From: a virus
DNA: 56,076 bases
Direction: 5' to 3' (one strand)
Virus record (IMG/VR): IMGVR_UViG_3300034093_001920
Coordinates: 1-56,076 of that record
The notes beneath the pieces are model-generated. The model saw only the letters and a program-made list of their open reading frames with translations, ran no database searches and was not told the origin of the DNA. Position 1 is the first letter of the stretch. Each line of letters starts with the position of its first letter. Both the position numbers and the translations under genes were made by a program. Positions 1 to 9,246 of this stretch are shown here, piece after piece.

Positions 1-42
1 ATTACTGACGCTAGACTTATTATTGAATACTTAGGAGCATAA
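1..42 (+). CDS. C-terminal end of an upstream phage gene (partial)
   Basis: Frame 1 is open from the first base and reads ITDARLIIEYLGA before a TAA. That stop overlaps the ATG of the next gene (TAATG), the junction type used throughout this genome. It is probably the tail end of another tail-module protein, but 13 residues do not allow a functional call. Confidence 0.5.
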   Translation: MTDARLIIEYLGA

Positions 43-932
43 TGCCTGCACGTAATACTTATGTAAAAACTGCTAGTGGTTGGGAACAAATTGCCACCAC
101 TATCCAAGCGGTTCCGCAAGGCCTCGTGCCCATCGTTCCAACATCGGTCGTAAACGGTTCGTTCACTGGAGACGGTGTCGTTTCATTCGCGAGTGCTGGA
201 AGCGTAAGCTTGAACGGCGTGTTCACTTCGGCGTTCACGAACTACATCATCACTTACAACCTTATCTCTGGAAGTTCCGACGCCGCAGTTCAGATACGGT
301 TCAGGGCGAGCGGCACGGATGATTCCGCAACTTCGTATGTGACATCTTATCAAGAGTCAACGGCTGGGGGCGCGTTCACTGCGTCTGGAGGAACAACAAG
401 CAGTATCCGTGTGGGTCGAATGTCGACAACTGGCGCTGGTGGTGAGATTCAAGTTTTTGCACCACAACTTTCAACCACGCGAAGTCGAGCGGTTGCTAGG
501 TCTATGGATAGCACCCACTTCGCTCAAGGCGGAGGAACTTGGAACGCTAACAAGACCCACGATGGTGTGACGCTAATCCTTAGTGGTATTACTGGGACAG
601 GCACTTTGCAGGTCTTCGGGTATTCAAAGGGCGGACTAACACAGCCTCAGACCATCCAACCGTACGCAATGTCCGCTGGAACCGCTACGGCAGTCGGTAC
701 TGGTGGAACAACCGCAAGCGCAACCGTGACCTTTCCTACTGGTCGGTTTAGCGTAGCCCCGATAGTAACTGCATCGTTTACACAGGGAAGTATCTTTATC
801 GCAAACGCAAACACCGCAACATCAACGGGCGTAACTATTGTTCTCCGTGACCGTAACGACGCTGCAATAACGGGTTCTTACAGCGTGGCTTGGCAAGCAA
901 TTCAAATGACCTCCGCAAGCGGAAGTGGATAG
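42..932 (+). CDS. tail fibre / receptor-binding type structural protein
   Basis: The 296-residue protein is rich in Gly, Ser, Thr and Ala with very few Cys and no catalytic motif, typical of a beta-structured tail appendage. The last ~70 residues (FPTGRFSVAPIV then alternating strands ending SVAWQAIQM) resemble the C-terminal domains of phage fibre proteins that bind host surfaces. AGGAG lies upstream of the ATG. It is followed by other tail-like genes on the same strand. The role as a fibre or minor tail protein is inferred from composition and neighbours, not from a recognised family. Confidence 0.65.
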   Translation: MPARNTYVKTASGWEQIATTIQAVPQGLVPIVPTSVVNGSFTGDGVVSFASAGSVSLNGVFTSAFTNYIITYNLISGSSDAAVQIRFRASGTDDSATSYVTSYQESTAGGAFTASGGTTSSIRVGRMSTTGAGGEIQVFAPQLSTTRSRAVARSMDSTHFAQGGGTWNANKTHDGVTLILSGITGTGTLQVFGYSKGGLTQPQTIQPYAMSAGTATAVGTGGTTASATVTFPTGRFSVAPIVTASFTQGSIFIANANTATSTGVTIVLRDRNDAAITGSYSVAWQAIQMTSASGSG

Positions 933-941
933 GATAAAACA

Positions 942-1148
942 ATGGATGAAATGGAATTTCAAGAGTACATGGTTACGTGCCACACCCAAAGTTGTAGCAA
1001 CGGTAACACCCCCATCCTTGTAATGGCTCCTGTCATTGCTCCCACGGTTGTATGCGGAGTGTGCACCGTCGAAATAACCGACGTGGTAGTGGCTTCTGAA
1101 TGGGTGCCTCCCATTGAAGAACAAGTAAGCCCTGAAGAAACCGCGTAA
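942..1148 (+). CDS. small Cys-containing hypothetical protein
   Basis: This 68-residue protein has CHTQSC near residue 13 and CGVC near residue 38, which could form a four-cysteine zinc knuckle, and an acidic C-terminus. The start ATG follows AGGAT. It sits between two tail-like genes, so it may be a virion or chaperone component, but no family is recognised. Confidence 0.6.
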   Translation: MDEMEFQEYMVTCHTQSCSNGNTPILVMAPVIAPTVVCGVCTVEITDVVVASEWVPPIEEQVSPEETA

Positions 1149-1185
1149 ATAAGCGACAATAGATAAAGAGACTTAGGAGACAATC

Positions 1186-1623
1186 ATGGTAGCTAGTTAC
1201 CCCGTATCTGCACCCGTTTTGCCCGCAACGCAGGTTGACGGAACGAGTACCGTAAACGCAGAAGACGTAAACCTTGTGTACGATGAGCTTGCGGCAGTTG
1301 CGACTACTTTGGGCGTGGCCCCCGCAACGCGAAGTGCTGCTTGGGGCAGCAACTCGTACAACACAGGTACTTTAACGTTTGGAACTGTTGGTGCTCGCAT
1401 CAAAAATGTTGAAGACGGAGTTCAGGTAATTACGGCATCCGCACTTACCACCGTAGGAAACAAGACTGTTACCGTTGCCAGTGACGCAAACGTCAGCCTT
1501 GCGCTCAAAGCTAAGTCTGGTCAGACAGGGAACTTGTTTGAAACTCGATTGAGCGACAATACTCTTGTGACAGAAATCAACGCGTCAGGCTACATTGTAG
1601 CTATTGACGGCGGCACTGCCTAG
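1186..1623 (+). CDS. tail-associated structural protein
   Basis: The 145-residue protein has low-complexity Ala/Thr/Val/Ser composition and predicted beta structure. Its N-terminal part (SAPVLPATQVDGTSTVNAED) resembles short phage fibre or tail-tip subunits whose N-termini contain helical trimerisation segments. A strong TTAGGAG precedes the ATG. It lies directly before the large tail protein and probably belongs to the same appendage. The exact function is unknown. Confidence 0.55.
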   Translation: MVASYPVSAPVLPATQVDGTSTVNAEDVNLVYDELAAVATTLGVAPATRSAAWGSNSYNTGTLTFGTVGARIKNVEDGVQVITASALTTVGNKTVTVASDANVSLALKAKSGQTGNLFETRLSDNTLVTEINASGYIVAIDGGTA

Positions 1624-1632
1624 GAGTAATTC

Positions 1633-4167
1633 GTGGCTAAATACGGCGGGTTTCTGTACTACCCTAGCGGGAATGCTCTAGCAAAAGTCTACGGTGGCGC
1701 TGCGCTTCCTTCGCTCTCGGTTGAGCCGTTTACCGCGCTCACTGTCGATTACGACCAAGTTGAACTTTCATGGGTCAATCCTGTGGGGGACTTTCGTAGG
1801 TTTAGGCTTCTGCGGAGTCAAGAAGGAATCCCCGACACAGAAGAAGACGGGCTGATTCTTTACGACAGTGCAACTGTTCCGTCTTTCACAACGTTTACCG
1901 ACAACGGCACTCTTCAGTCGGGAAACGTCGTCCCCATTATTCGCGGACGGCACGTGTACTACAGCATCTGGCTGTGGCTCGGGGAAGATGAGTTTAACCG
2001 CTGGTATTTAGTGGGAAATGTGTACACCACAATGCCTACTTCTCACCCTGTTATCACGGGAACTGGAACAGAGTCCACCACCCACACTAGGTTGATGGAA
2101 AGTCTTCCAAAGATTTTAACTAGCAGTGATTTAAACGCGCTAGGAACCACGGACTACGAGTCTGATTTAGCAAAGTTCCTCCAAGGGTTTTCGTTTACGA
2201 CGGACCAGCTGCTCACTCTTACTGACTTGTTGCTTCCTAACAGCAGTTTTATAAATCTTACCCCTGAGCTTCTTAACGCCTATGCGGGAAACTTGGGAGT
2301 AGAGCCAGAAAACAGGCTTTCAACAAAGTATCAGCGAAAGCTTGTTCGTAACGCACTGCTGCTGTACGCAGAAAAGGGCACAAGTTCTTCTCTTAACGGA
2401 TTCGTAGAGTCCCTGACTGGGTACTCAACAGACATAGTTTTGTCTCCTAACTTAATGCTTAGCGCTCAAGACTCTACTTTTTACAAGGGAGTGGGAAACT
2501 GGGTTGCGGGAGCAAACTGTGCAATTACGTCGGTGGTTGGAACACCACCAGATGTGGGTGAGGCAACTACCTCTGAACTTCGTTACCGCGTAGATTCAAA
2601 CTACATTGGTCAGGTGATTACCAGTGCGGCAGACGCGGTAGTGACAAACGGTGCGGCAAATGTTCGCACCAAAGGAATTCCTGTCATTGGCGATACTCTT
2701 TACGTTTTTTCGTTTTACCAAAAAACAGTAGCAACTACTCCCACTCTGACGCTCGGTGTTTCGTGGTACGACTACACGGGGAACATCATTGGCACTCAAG
2801 TAACGGGAACTGGTACGGGAACCGCTGCGTGGACCAAACTCTCTTCGGCTGAGTTGCTTTCTCCGACTAACGCTGTGTATGCGGTTGTGTCCATAAAGTT
2901 TAGCGCGGCTAATACTTACTTCATTGACATGATTCAGTTTGCAGAATCTTCGGTTGTAGAAACTTCTGAGGCGCGAGGAGTGGGCGTTGTTTTATCTCCC
3001 ACCAAACAAAACCTTATTCTTAATCCTTCTGTAGAAGACAACACAACTGGCTGGACGGGTACAAACACCACTCTAACAACCGCTTTGCTTGGAACCCCAA
3101 TTAGTGGAGTTCCGACAGGTCTGGACTACTTGGTATCCACGGCGTCCTCGGCGGCAAACGTTGTAATCGCAACGACCTCGCCTGCGGCAACGGTTAACCC
3201 TGGCGATTACACCTTCTCTGCGTATTTAAAATCAGCCACTTCCCCAACCGCGGGCTACAACGTAACCATTGAAGCGTATAACTCAACCCCGTATTCAAAC
3301 TATGTGGCAGTCCCTACTCCCACAGGTGCGTCTACTGGTTGGTCTTACGCCGCGGGGACTGGTGGGACCTTTACCACTACATACCCGTCTTCTGGTGGCC
3401 CGCCCGATAACGCAACTAATGTTTCCCTTGCGTTTTCTGCAACACCTACTAGCGGTGACGTTAGCGTAGCGGTCTCTTCGGCAGGAATTGCCCCGACGCT
3501 TGTTGCCGACACCGAATACGCCTTTAAGATATGGGTGCGGACATCTCGCACCGCCACTCTTTTCCCTGTAATTACGTGGACTGGCGCGGACGAAGAAACG
3601 GGTGATGACGTAGTAATCGCGGCAAACACGTGGACACAAGTTCAGTTTACAACTACAGCTCCCAGTGAAGCAACCGACGTAGGTGTTGCACTTGTCTTCG
3701 CGGTGAGCGACAACAGTTTTGCAAGTGGTGACACAATCAAAGTTGCAAAAGCGGAATTTGGCCCAGTAACGTACATAAGTACAACTAACTGGGACCCGTC
3801 GGATAATGTATGGGAAAGATTCGCCGCCACTGTGTCGGTTCCTTCCTCGGCAGTAATTCCCGACGCCATGTCGTTTAAAACAACGATTTCGTATGTTGCT
3901 ACCGCCGCTACTGTTGGCCTTGACGGTGCGCAGTTAGAGTACGGAAACCACGCTACGGACTATTTTGACGGGTCGTCGTACAACGCTAACTGGAATGGTG
4001 GCGACACCGCTGCGGGTGCCGCGTACTCCCACATGTACGGAAGTCGTGATTCCAAAATTGCTCGTCTTGGGCAAGAACTTGTAAACTATCTACCGCTCGG
4101 CACACCTTACTACGTAGAAACCACTGAGGGCGTTGAGTTTATAGGAACATTTAAGGGGTACGCATAG
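1633..4167 (+). CDS. large minor tail protein with FN3-like, tail-protein-I-like and carbohydrate-binding-like domains
   Basis: The 844-residue protein starts at GTG after TAGGAG. Residues ~27-110 form a fibronectin-III-like module (LSVEPFTALTVDYDQVELSW). Residues ~145-275 are helical (TRLMESLPKIL, then ELLNAYAGNLGVEPE and KYQRKLVRNALLLYAEKGT) and resemble the phage P2 tail protein I family that joins baseplate to fibres. The rest has two or three galactose-binding-like beta-sandwich repeats, with similar openings NLMLSAQDSTF and NLILNPSVEDNTTGW. The combination suggests a tail-tip adaptor that reaches host surface glycans. Domain boundaries are approximate. Confidence 0.7.
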   Translation: MAKYGGFLYYPSGNALAKVYGGAALPSLSVEPFTALTVDYDQVELSWVNPVGDFRRFRLLRSQEGIPDTEEDGLILYDSATVPSFTTFTDNGTLQSGNVVPIIRGRHVYYSIWLWLGEDEFNRWYLVGNVYTTMPTSHPVITGTGTESTTHTRLMESLPKILTSSDLNALGTTDYESDLAKFLQGFSFTTDQLLTLTDLLLPNSSFINLTPELLNAYAGNLGVEPENRLSTKYQRKLVRNALLLYAEKGTSSSLNGFVESLTGYSTDIVLSPNLMLSAQDSTFYKGVGNWVAGANCAITSVVGTPPDVGEATTSELRYRVDSNYIGQVITSAADAVVTNGAANVRTKGIPVIGDTLYVFSFYQKTVATTPTLTLGVSWYDYTGNIIGTQVTGTGTGTAAWTKLSSAELLSPTNAVYAVVSIKFSAANTYFIDMIQFAESSVVETSEARGVGVVLSPTKQNLILNPSVEDNTTGWTGTNTTLTTALLGTPISGVPTGLDYLVSTASSAANVVIATTSPAATVNPGDYTFSAYLKSATSPTAGYNVTIEAYNSTPYSNYVAVPTPTGASTGWSYAAGTGGTFTTTYPSSGGPPDNATNVSLAFSATPTSGDVSVAVSSAGIAPTLVADTEYAFKIWVRTSRTATLFPVITWTGADEETGDDVVIAANTWTQVQFTTTAPSEATDVGVALVFAVSDNSFASGDTIKVAKAEFGPVTYISTTNWDPSDNVWERFAATVSVPSSAVIPDAMSFKTTISYVATAATVGLDGAQLEYGNHATDYFDGSSYNANWNGGDTAAGAAYSHMYGSRDSKIARLGQELVNYLPLGTPYYVETTEGVEFIGTFKGYA

Positions 4168-4179
4168 TAGACTGCGGGA
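4146..4179 (+). promoter_or_regulatory. promoter for the 4180 membrane-protein gene, leaderless start
   Basis: AACATT (4146-4151), 16 nt, TAGACT (4168-4173), then 6 nt to the ATG at 4180. The same hexamers and spacings recur before the gene at 29650. A -10 box this close to ATG predicts transcription starting at or next to the start codon. No Shine-Dalgarno sequence precedes this ATG. Confidence 0.55.
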
Positions 4180-4458
4180 ATGGACACATTACTCGTAGTA
4201 CTTCTCGTCTCTTTCGCAGTTGCATTTACAACTGAACTTCTTTCCTTTATCTTTGGATTGATTCCTTTTCTGAACCAGGTTAGTGTCGCTATGTTGACAT
4301 TACCTGTGTCTGTGGTCTACCATAGCATTCTCGGTACAACGTACCCAGACATAGTGATTGAGTCGACGGCAACGGCGTTCTTGGCGCTTGTTCTTGGTGT
4401 TATTGTTGAACGAGTAAATACTGAACCAATTGAAATACGGAGGGGGAAGCGTGGATAA
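4180..4458 (+). CDS. small membrane protein, holin-like
   Basis: The 92-residue protein is mostly hydrophobic. There are probable membrane helices at ~3-22, ~30-50 and ~60-78 and a charged C-terminal tail (IEIRRGKRG). It sits between the tail genes and the replication genes, a place where actinophages often put holin or membrane genes. A second holin candidate is at 52945, so this may instead be an accessory membrane protein. Confidence 0.6.
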   Translation: MDTLLVVLLVSFAVAFTTELLSFIFGLIPFLNQVSVAMLTLPVSVVYHSILGTTYPDIVIESTATAFLALVLGVIVERVNTEPIEIRRGKRG

Positions 4459-4594
4459 GGAAGACCGACTTCGCGAACTTATCGCGGAATGGGCACCAGA
4501 AGCAACTGACTTGGAGCGGGACGCTTTGGTGTTTATGTTTCTGAACAACATTGACGCCGTAAAGAATTACTTTGAGGGGCCTAAGACAGAGTGA
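4451..4594 (+). CDS. 47-residue acidic hypothetical protein
   Basis: A short frame begins with GTG at 4451 after GGAGGGG and ends at a TGA that overlaps the GTG start of the next gene (GTGA). The product MDKEDRLRELIAEWAPEATD... is helical and acidic. Overlap with both neighbours and a strong ribosome-binding site support it as a real gene. Function unknown. Confidence 0.6.
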   Translation: MDKEDRLRELIAEWAPEATDLERDALVFMFLNNIDAVKNYFEGPKTE

Positions 4595-5538
4595 GTATTC
4601 CTGAGGAGATTTTTTCTCTTCCGCTAAGACACTCTGAACTCAAGACCTTTGTAGCCATCTATCGCACTAGCGTGGATGGTGTTTCAGACATCTCTACGGA
4701 AGAACTTAAGAGCCAAACAGGCTACAGCACTGAGACACTCAGGCGGGCTTTTCGCGCGCTCGAATCCCATGGGGTAATTGTGACTGAGCGTACCAAAAAG
4801 AGCTACAGCCACGTCTACAGCAACAGGTACTCGAACAATCGGTACCACGTCAAGTTGTGGTCCTCAGTTGTGGGGTCCTCATCTGATACAGGTAGTAGTA
4901 ACTACAACACAGTAGGGAAAACAGTAGGGAAAGAAGATACTGCGTATCTTCTTATGCCGCAAGCGGCAGAAACGGAGGCTGGTGCAATGGTGGGATGGAA
5001 GAACGAAGACGATGACTCGGTAGGTGGCTTCGGGCTCTTCGAGGAAGAGGTCGAGGAGAAGGTCGCGTCGAAGGTCAAGCCACCGAGCAAACGAGACCCG
5101 CGGACTCGCGGTCGCAGACCTATCGAAGACTGGACCGTGTACGATGTTGCCTCAGAGTTTTCCTTCAGGCTGGGCCGAAAGTTCCCGTACAGTCCTGGGC
5201 TGGTAAACGTCCAAGCCATCAGTGGCGCGCTCCGCCAATGGCGAAACGCACACGGAATCACTCCCACGGTTGAGGTTGAGATTATGAACTCCTTCTTTGC
5301 CGATGACAGGAACTACCTTGGTGCCGACAAGAACCCCGAACAAGTTCACAAGTGGTACTTGAGAATGTTCAAGACTGAAATGGCGGACACCCTGATTAAC
5401 TTCGGCATACACGCCGATGCAGACCCCGATTCGACAAAGCCCGAAGAGTTCGTATATGCTTCAGACGGAAAGCGTTTTGACAACTCAAACTTTGGACGAC
5501 GCGAACGCGACCGTTACGAATCATCTTTGGAGGGGTAA
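4591..5538 (+). CDS. winged-helix replication initiation protein
   Basis: Residues ~10-90 form a winged helix-turn-helix domain (FVAIYRTSVDG, then ISTEELKSQTGYSTETLRRAFRALESHGVI), of the kind found in phage O-type and DnaD-like initiators. A low-complexity acidic and basic linker (~115-165) leads to a C-terminal helical domain (~168-290). It lies directly upstream of, and overlaps, a DnaC-like helicase loader, the same order as lambda O-P. The likely role is to bind the origin and recruit the loader. No origin is identified within the gene. Confidence 0.65.
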   Translation: MSIPEEIFSLPLRHSELKTFVAIYRTSVDGVSDISTEELKSQTGYSTETLRRAFRALESHGVIVTERTKKSYSHVYSNRYSNNRYHVKLWSSVVGSSSDTGSSNYNTVGKTVGKEDTAYLLMPQAAETEAGAMVGWKNEDDDSVGGFGLFEEEVEEKVASKVKPPSKRDPRTRGRRPIEDWTVYDVASEFSFRLGRKFPYSPGLVNVQAISGALRQWRNAHGITPTVEVEIMNSFFADDRNYLGADKNPEQVHKWYLRMFKTEMADTLINFGIHADADPDSTKPEEFVYASDGKRFDNSNFGRRERDRYESSLEG

Positions 5539-6257
5539 TGACTTACAACATTGGGGAACTCAGTCCGATGAAGCGACACTGGATTAGCAAGAGTTCTAAC
5601 ATTCCCACGCGCTTCTGGGGCTTTGAGCCGAGCGACATCGTCCGTGACAAAGGTTCTTTTCCTGACGACATCTACGACTGGATGAAGACCCTGCAGGAAG
5701 GGCTGTGTATCAAGCACCCTGGCGGACTTGGGACTACAGGCCGAGGACTGCTGTTTGACGGCAAGCCAGGAATGGGAAAGACTACCCACGCGGTAACGAC
5801 CCTCATGGAGATTGTCCGCTACCTCCCCGACGAGGATGACGAGTGTCGCAAACTTCTTCACTACTCGATGCAGGACTTCACCCACAACGCTCGACCCGTG
5901 TATTACCTGACCATGACAGACCTTTTGTGGAAAAAGAAGAGCGCATGGGACGCTGAGGGCGAGGAACAAAAGCGTCTTGTTTCCGAAATGGAAGGCTTTC
6001 ACGGTAGGTCCCGAGATGATAGACTGAACGTAAGAGTTCTTGTTCTTGATGACCTTGGCAAAGAGTACGGTTCGGAATACGATAAGTTTTCGTTTGATGA
6101 AATCCTTCGCTCACGCTACGACCAGGGACTCCCCACGATTATTACCACCAACACCCCGCGCGAAAACTGGAAGACAAAGTACGGCGAAGTTATGGCAAGC
6201 TTTGCGTTCGAGGCGTTCAAGCGGGTATCCCTCACTGGCTCAGATTTGAGGGCATAA
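5538..6257 (+). CDS. DnaC-like AAA+ helicase loader
   Basis: The 239-residue ATPase has Walker A GKPGMGKT at residues 75-82, Walker B LVLDDLG near 168-174 and a sensor-1 TTNTPREN around 203-210, as in DnaC/IstB-type AAA+ proteins. It is expected to load the DnaB-like helicase at 7028 onto DNA opened by the upstream initiator. The ATG overlaps the previous stop (TAATG). The family call is firm, although the helicase partner is inferred from gene order. Confidence 0.85.
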   Translation: MTYNIGELSPMKRHWISKSSNIPTRFWGFEPSDIVRDKGSFPDDIYDWMKTLQEGLCIKHPGGLGTTGRGLLFDGKPGMGKTTHAVTTLMEIVRYLPDEDDECRKLLHYSMQDFTHNARPVYYLTMTDLLWKKKSAWDAEGEEQKRLVSEMEGFHGRSRDDRLNVRVLVLDDLGKEYGSEYDKFSFDEILRSRYDQGLPTIITTNTPRENWKTKYGEVMASFAFEAFKRVSLTGSDLRA

Positions 6258-6274
6258 CGATGAGAGGAACGGAC

Positions 6275-6565
6275 ATGGCGGATTGGCTTACCATCCAGAT
6301 GTTCGTCTCAGACGACGGCGTGTGTGAGGTTCTCGGGAACCATGACGATTACCGCAAGATGCGATGCACCTGCGCCGCGTGGAATCCTTTTGCAAAATGT
6401 AAGCACGTTAGGCACATGCGGAAGACAATGGAAGACAACGGGGGAGTACTGAACGTGTCTATCCCCGAGACTGCTACTGAAGAAGAGATTGACGCCGCGA
6501 TGGATAGCGCATCCAACTTTCGCGCACTGCTAATTAAGTACAGCAAGATTGAGTACATTCCGTGA
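6275..6565 (+). CDS. SWIM-type zinc-finger protein
   Basis: A CxCx8CxH motif (CTCAAWNPFAKCKHV, about residues 31-45) matches the SWIM zinc-binding signature, a DNA- or protein-binding module. The ATG at 6275 (MADWLTIQ) is preferred because GAGAGGA precedes it; an in-frame ATG at 6260 lacks a ribosome-binding site. It lies between helicase loader and helicase, so a role in DNA metabolism is plausible but unproven. Confidence 0.7.
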   Translation: MADWLTIQMFVSDDGVCEVLGNHDDYRKMRCTCAAWNPFAKCKHVRHMRKTMEDNGGVLNVSIPETATEEEIDAAMDSASNFRALLIKYSKIEYIP

Positions 6566-6999
6566 TTGGTGGAGACATCTCCAACTCCACGCCTCCGCGA
6601 ATTATTGTTGTTGCGGATGTAGTTGTAGAATCAATCGTTACCGATAACAGCGATGTTCCCGCCCTCAAGAAGTTCTTTACTCGAGCACCTGAGGCCAAGA
6701 AGATTATTAAATGGAACAACATGGCTCTCTCTCACTTGTGGCGAGTTGCGGACAGGTACGGATTGTCGGTAGAGTTAGTGGCGTACGCAGACGAGGACTG
6801 GACGCAGAAAGACCTCGACAACTTGATGGCGAAACTAGACGCAAGGGGCGGCAACCCGTTTAACTACGCACAGATTTACGATGATTTCCACGAGCTGGTA
6901 GGGGAACTCCCATACCGTGGTAATCTGAAAGCAGTAATCGACCAACCTGGTGGAGTTGCTCGCTACGGGTCCTACGGACTCGAACTACAAAATCTTTAG
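6562..6999 (+). CDS. hypothetical protein, possibly HAD-like fold
   Basis: This 145-residue protein starts with GTG overlapping the previous TGA. An N-terminal hydrophobic strand (PRIIVVADVVV), a central helix and strand (ALSHLWRVADRYGLSVELVAYAD) and a C-terminal VIDQPGGVARYGSYGLEL suggest an alpha/beta fold reminiscent of degenerate phage HAD-like proteins. The nucleophilic DxD motif is not seen. Function is not assigned. Confidence 0.6.
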   Translation: MIGGDISNSTPPRIIVVADVVVESIVTDNSDVPALKKFFTRAPEAKKIIKWNNMALSHLWRVADRYGLSVELVAYADEDWTQKDLDNLMAKLDARGGNPFNYAQIYDDFHELVGELPYRGNLKAVIDQPGGVARYGSYGLELQNL

Positions 7000-7027
7000 A
7001 TACAATTAACACTGGAGGGGAATCCAA

Positions 7028-8275
7028 ATGGCGCACGACAACGAGTATCGGCTAGTAAGCAAGGTAGTTACTGACCGCAACATCATTCCTGTCATGGAGG
7101 CAGGAGTTAAAGACGAGTGGATTGTCGATGACGACCTCCGCCGTGTATGGAAGTTTGTTCGTGACCACTACGCACGGTACAGCGAGGTTCCGACCTACAC
7201 CACGGTCAAGGACAACTACCCTAACTTCCAGGCGCTCAAGGTCGAAGACACAATTGACTATCTCATCGACCAGATGGTGTCATTCCGACGGAAGACCCTC
7301 ACGCTCCAGGGCGCAGAGCAAATCATTGAGAAGCTTCAGACCAACGACCACGAGTCAGCCATCAACGCCATGGGCAAGACCATTCAGTTGGTCAACGAGC
7401 AGGGTGTCCAAGGAACCACTCACATCGACATTTCTAAAGATGCAGACAAGTTTTGGGAAGAGTACGAGCGAGTTCAGAACTCAGAGTTTCTCGGTATCCC
7501 TACTGGGTTTGAGAAGATTGATGAAGCAACTGCTGGACTCCAGGGCGGTCAGCTGATTACCTTTATTGCCCCACCAAAAACTGGTAAGTCCCAGATTGCA
7601 CTTCAGATGGCAATCAACGTTCACGAAATTGGCAAGGTTCCGATGTTCCAATCCTTTGAGATGAACAACCACGAGCAGAGCCAACGCCACAGCGCCATGC
7701 GCTCCCACATTTCGCACACCAATCTTCGCCGTGGAAAGCTCAAGTCCGCAGAAGAAGACCGTTTCGTCGAGATGATTGACCGCATGAAGACTATGCAACC
7801 CTTCCACCTGGTTGACGCCATTAACGGTCTTACGGTCGATTCTTTGGTTGCCAAAGCCGAGCAGTTGAAGCCCGATATTCTCTTTGTAGACGGCGTATAC
7901 TTGATGATGGACCAAGTTACTGGGGAAGCGAACACGCCCCAAGCACTGACAAATATCACGCGAGCGTTGAAGCGCGTTGCCCAAAGACTTGACATCCCCG
8001 TAGTAATTACCACCCAGACCCTTTTGTGGAAAATGAAGGGTGGCAAAGTGTCGGCAGATTCGATTGGTTACTCCTCCTCGTTCTTCCAGGACTCCGACGT
8101 TATTTTGGGACTTGAGCCTGTAGAAGACGACGAGTCAATCCGTGTCCTCAAGGTAGTCCAGTCGCGTAACTGTCCCCCTTCCCAAACATCTATTACGTGG
8201 GGCTGGGACACGGGGTGTTTCCACGACGAGACAAAGCAGTCCGCCTGTAAGTTCTGCGTACCCTGGACGCCCTAA
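7028..8275 (+). CDS. DnaB-like replicative helicase (RecA-type ATPase)
   Basis: The 415-residue protein has a short helical N-terminal domain (1-125) and a RecA-like C-terminal domain. Walker A APPKTGKS is at 181-188 and Walker B DILFVDG at 283-289, with QTLLWKMKGG and SIGYSSSFFQDSDV matching the DnaB H3/H4 region. It should unwind DNA at the phage fork. GGAGGGG precedes the ATG. It is followed without a gap by the primase (TAATG). The C-terminus has several Cys residues (TGCFHDETKQSACKFC) whose role is unclear. It is a little shorter than cellular DnaB. Confidence 0.85.
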   Translation: MAHDNEYRLVSKVVTDRNIIPVMEAGVKDEWIVDDDLRRVWKFVRDHYARYSEVPTYTTVKDNYPNFQALKVEDTIDYLIDQMVSFRRKTLTLQGAEQIIEKLQTNDHESAINAMGKTIQLVNEQGVQGTTHIDISKDADKFWEEYERVQNSEFLGIPTGFEKIDEATAGLQGGQLITFIAPPKTGKSQIALQMAINVHEIGKVPMFQSFEMNNHEQSQRHSAMRSHISHTNLRRGKLKSAEEDRFVEMIDRMKTMQPFHLVDAINGLTVDSLVAKAEQLKPDILFVDGVYLMMDQVTGEANTPQALTNITRALKRVAQRLDIPVVITTQTLLWKMKGGKVSADSIGYSSSFFQDSDVILGLEPVEDDESIRVLKVVQSRNCPPSQTSITWGWDTGCFHDETKQSACKFCVPWTP

Positions 8276-9246
8276 TGTACGACATCGAAACGGTCCTTGC
8301 GGAACTCGAGATTAGCTTTGATGTCCGTAATAACGAGGCGTTGGCGCTGTGCCCCATGCACAGAGCGCGCACAGGAGCCGCTGACCACTCGCCGTCGTGG
8401 TGGATTAACCTTGATACAGGGGCGCACATGTGCTTCTCCTGCCACTACAAGGGCAGTATTCTCCAACTTATTTGTGACATCAAAGACTTTTTTACAGACA
8501 CTTGGGGAGTAAAAGAGCACGACTACGAGTCCGCAAAAGCCTGGCTCGCAAATGTTTCTGAGATTACTCCCGAGAAGTTGGCAATGGCGCTAGCCAAGAT
8601 TCCTCGTCAACACGAAGAGTACGTACGCCCACTGGAGATGTCAGAAGCCCGTCTTGCCGTGTTCGTTAGCCCACCTCAGGAACACCTTGAGCAAAGGAAG
8701 ATTACACATGAATCCGCGAAAGCCTACGAGATACTCTGGGACGCAACAAAAGAGTGCTGGGTACTCCCTCTCCGAAACCCCCAAACGGGAAAGCTCCTTG
8801 GGTGGCAAGAAAAAGGAACAATCAACCGCTCGTTCTTCAACCGTCCGACAGGACTCAAGAAGTCCTCGACGCTTTTCGGGTACACAACTCTCGTCGATGG
8901 TGACGTTGTTGTGGTTGAGTCTCCTCTTGATTGCGCTCGTCTGCGCAGCGCTGGAGTTAGCAACGTTGTAGCCATCTGTGGGTCAACCATCAGCGAGGAC
9001 CAGTTCAAACTTATTCGGTATGCCGACCGTGTCATTGCCGCGTTTGACAACCCCAAGATAGACAACGCGGGTAAGTCGGCCTCGCAAGATATTCGTAAAC
9101 TCGCTAGTAAATACGGTGTAAACCTCCTCTTTTTCAACTATGGTGAAACTGGGAAGAAAGACCCTGGCGACCTTACCGAGGACGAGATTGCGTGGGGACT
9201 TTCCAACGCACAATCGGCACTAATCGGTGAGAAAGCGTATGTTTAA
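8275..9246 (+). CDS. DnaG-type DNA primase
   Basis: The N-terminal CHC2-type zinc finger uses C26, H29, C53 and C56 (CPMH ... CFSC). The Toprim catalytic segment follows, with GDVVVVESPLDCARL (E215) and VIAAFDNPKIDNAG (D258 region). At 323 residues it is shorter than cellular DnaG and seems to lack the C-terminal helicase-binding domain. It lies next to the helicase, so RNA priming at the fork is its expected role. Confidence 0.8.
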   Translation: MYDIETVLAELEISFDVRNNEALALCPMHRARTGAADHSPSWWINLDTGAHMCFSCHYKGSILQLICDIKDFFTDTWGVKEHDYESAKAWLANVSEITPEKLAMALAKIPRQHEEYVRPLEMSEARLAVFVSPPQEHLEQRKITHESAKAYEILWDATKECWVLPLRNPQTGKLLGWQEKGTINRSFFNRPTGLKKSSTLFGYTTLVDGDVVVVESPLDCARLRSAGVSNVVAICGSTISEDQFKLIRYADRVIAAFDNPKIDNAGKSASQDIRKLASKYGVNLLFFNYGETGKKDPGDLTEDEIAWGLSNAQSALIGEKAYV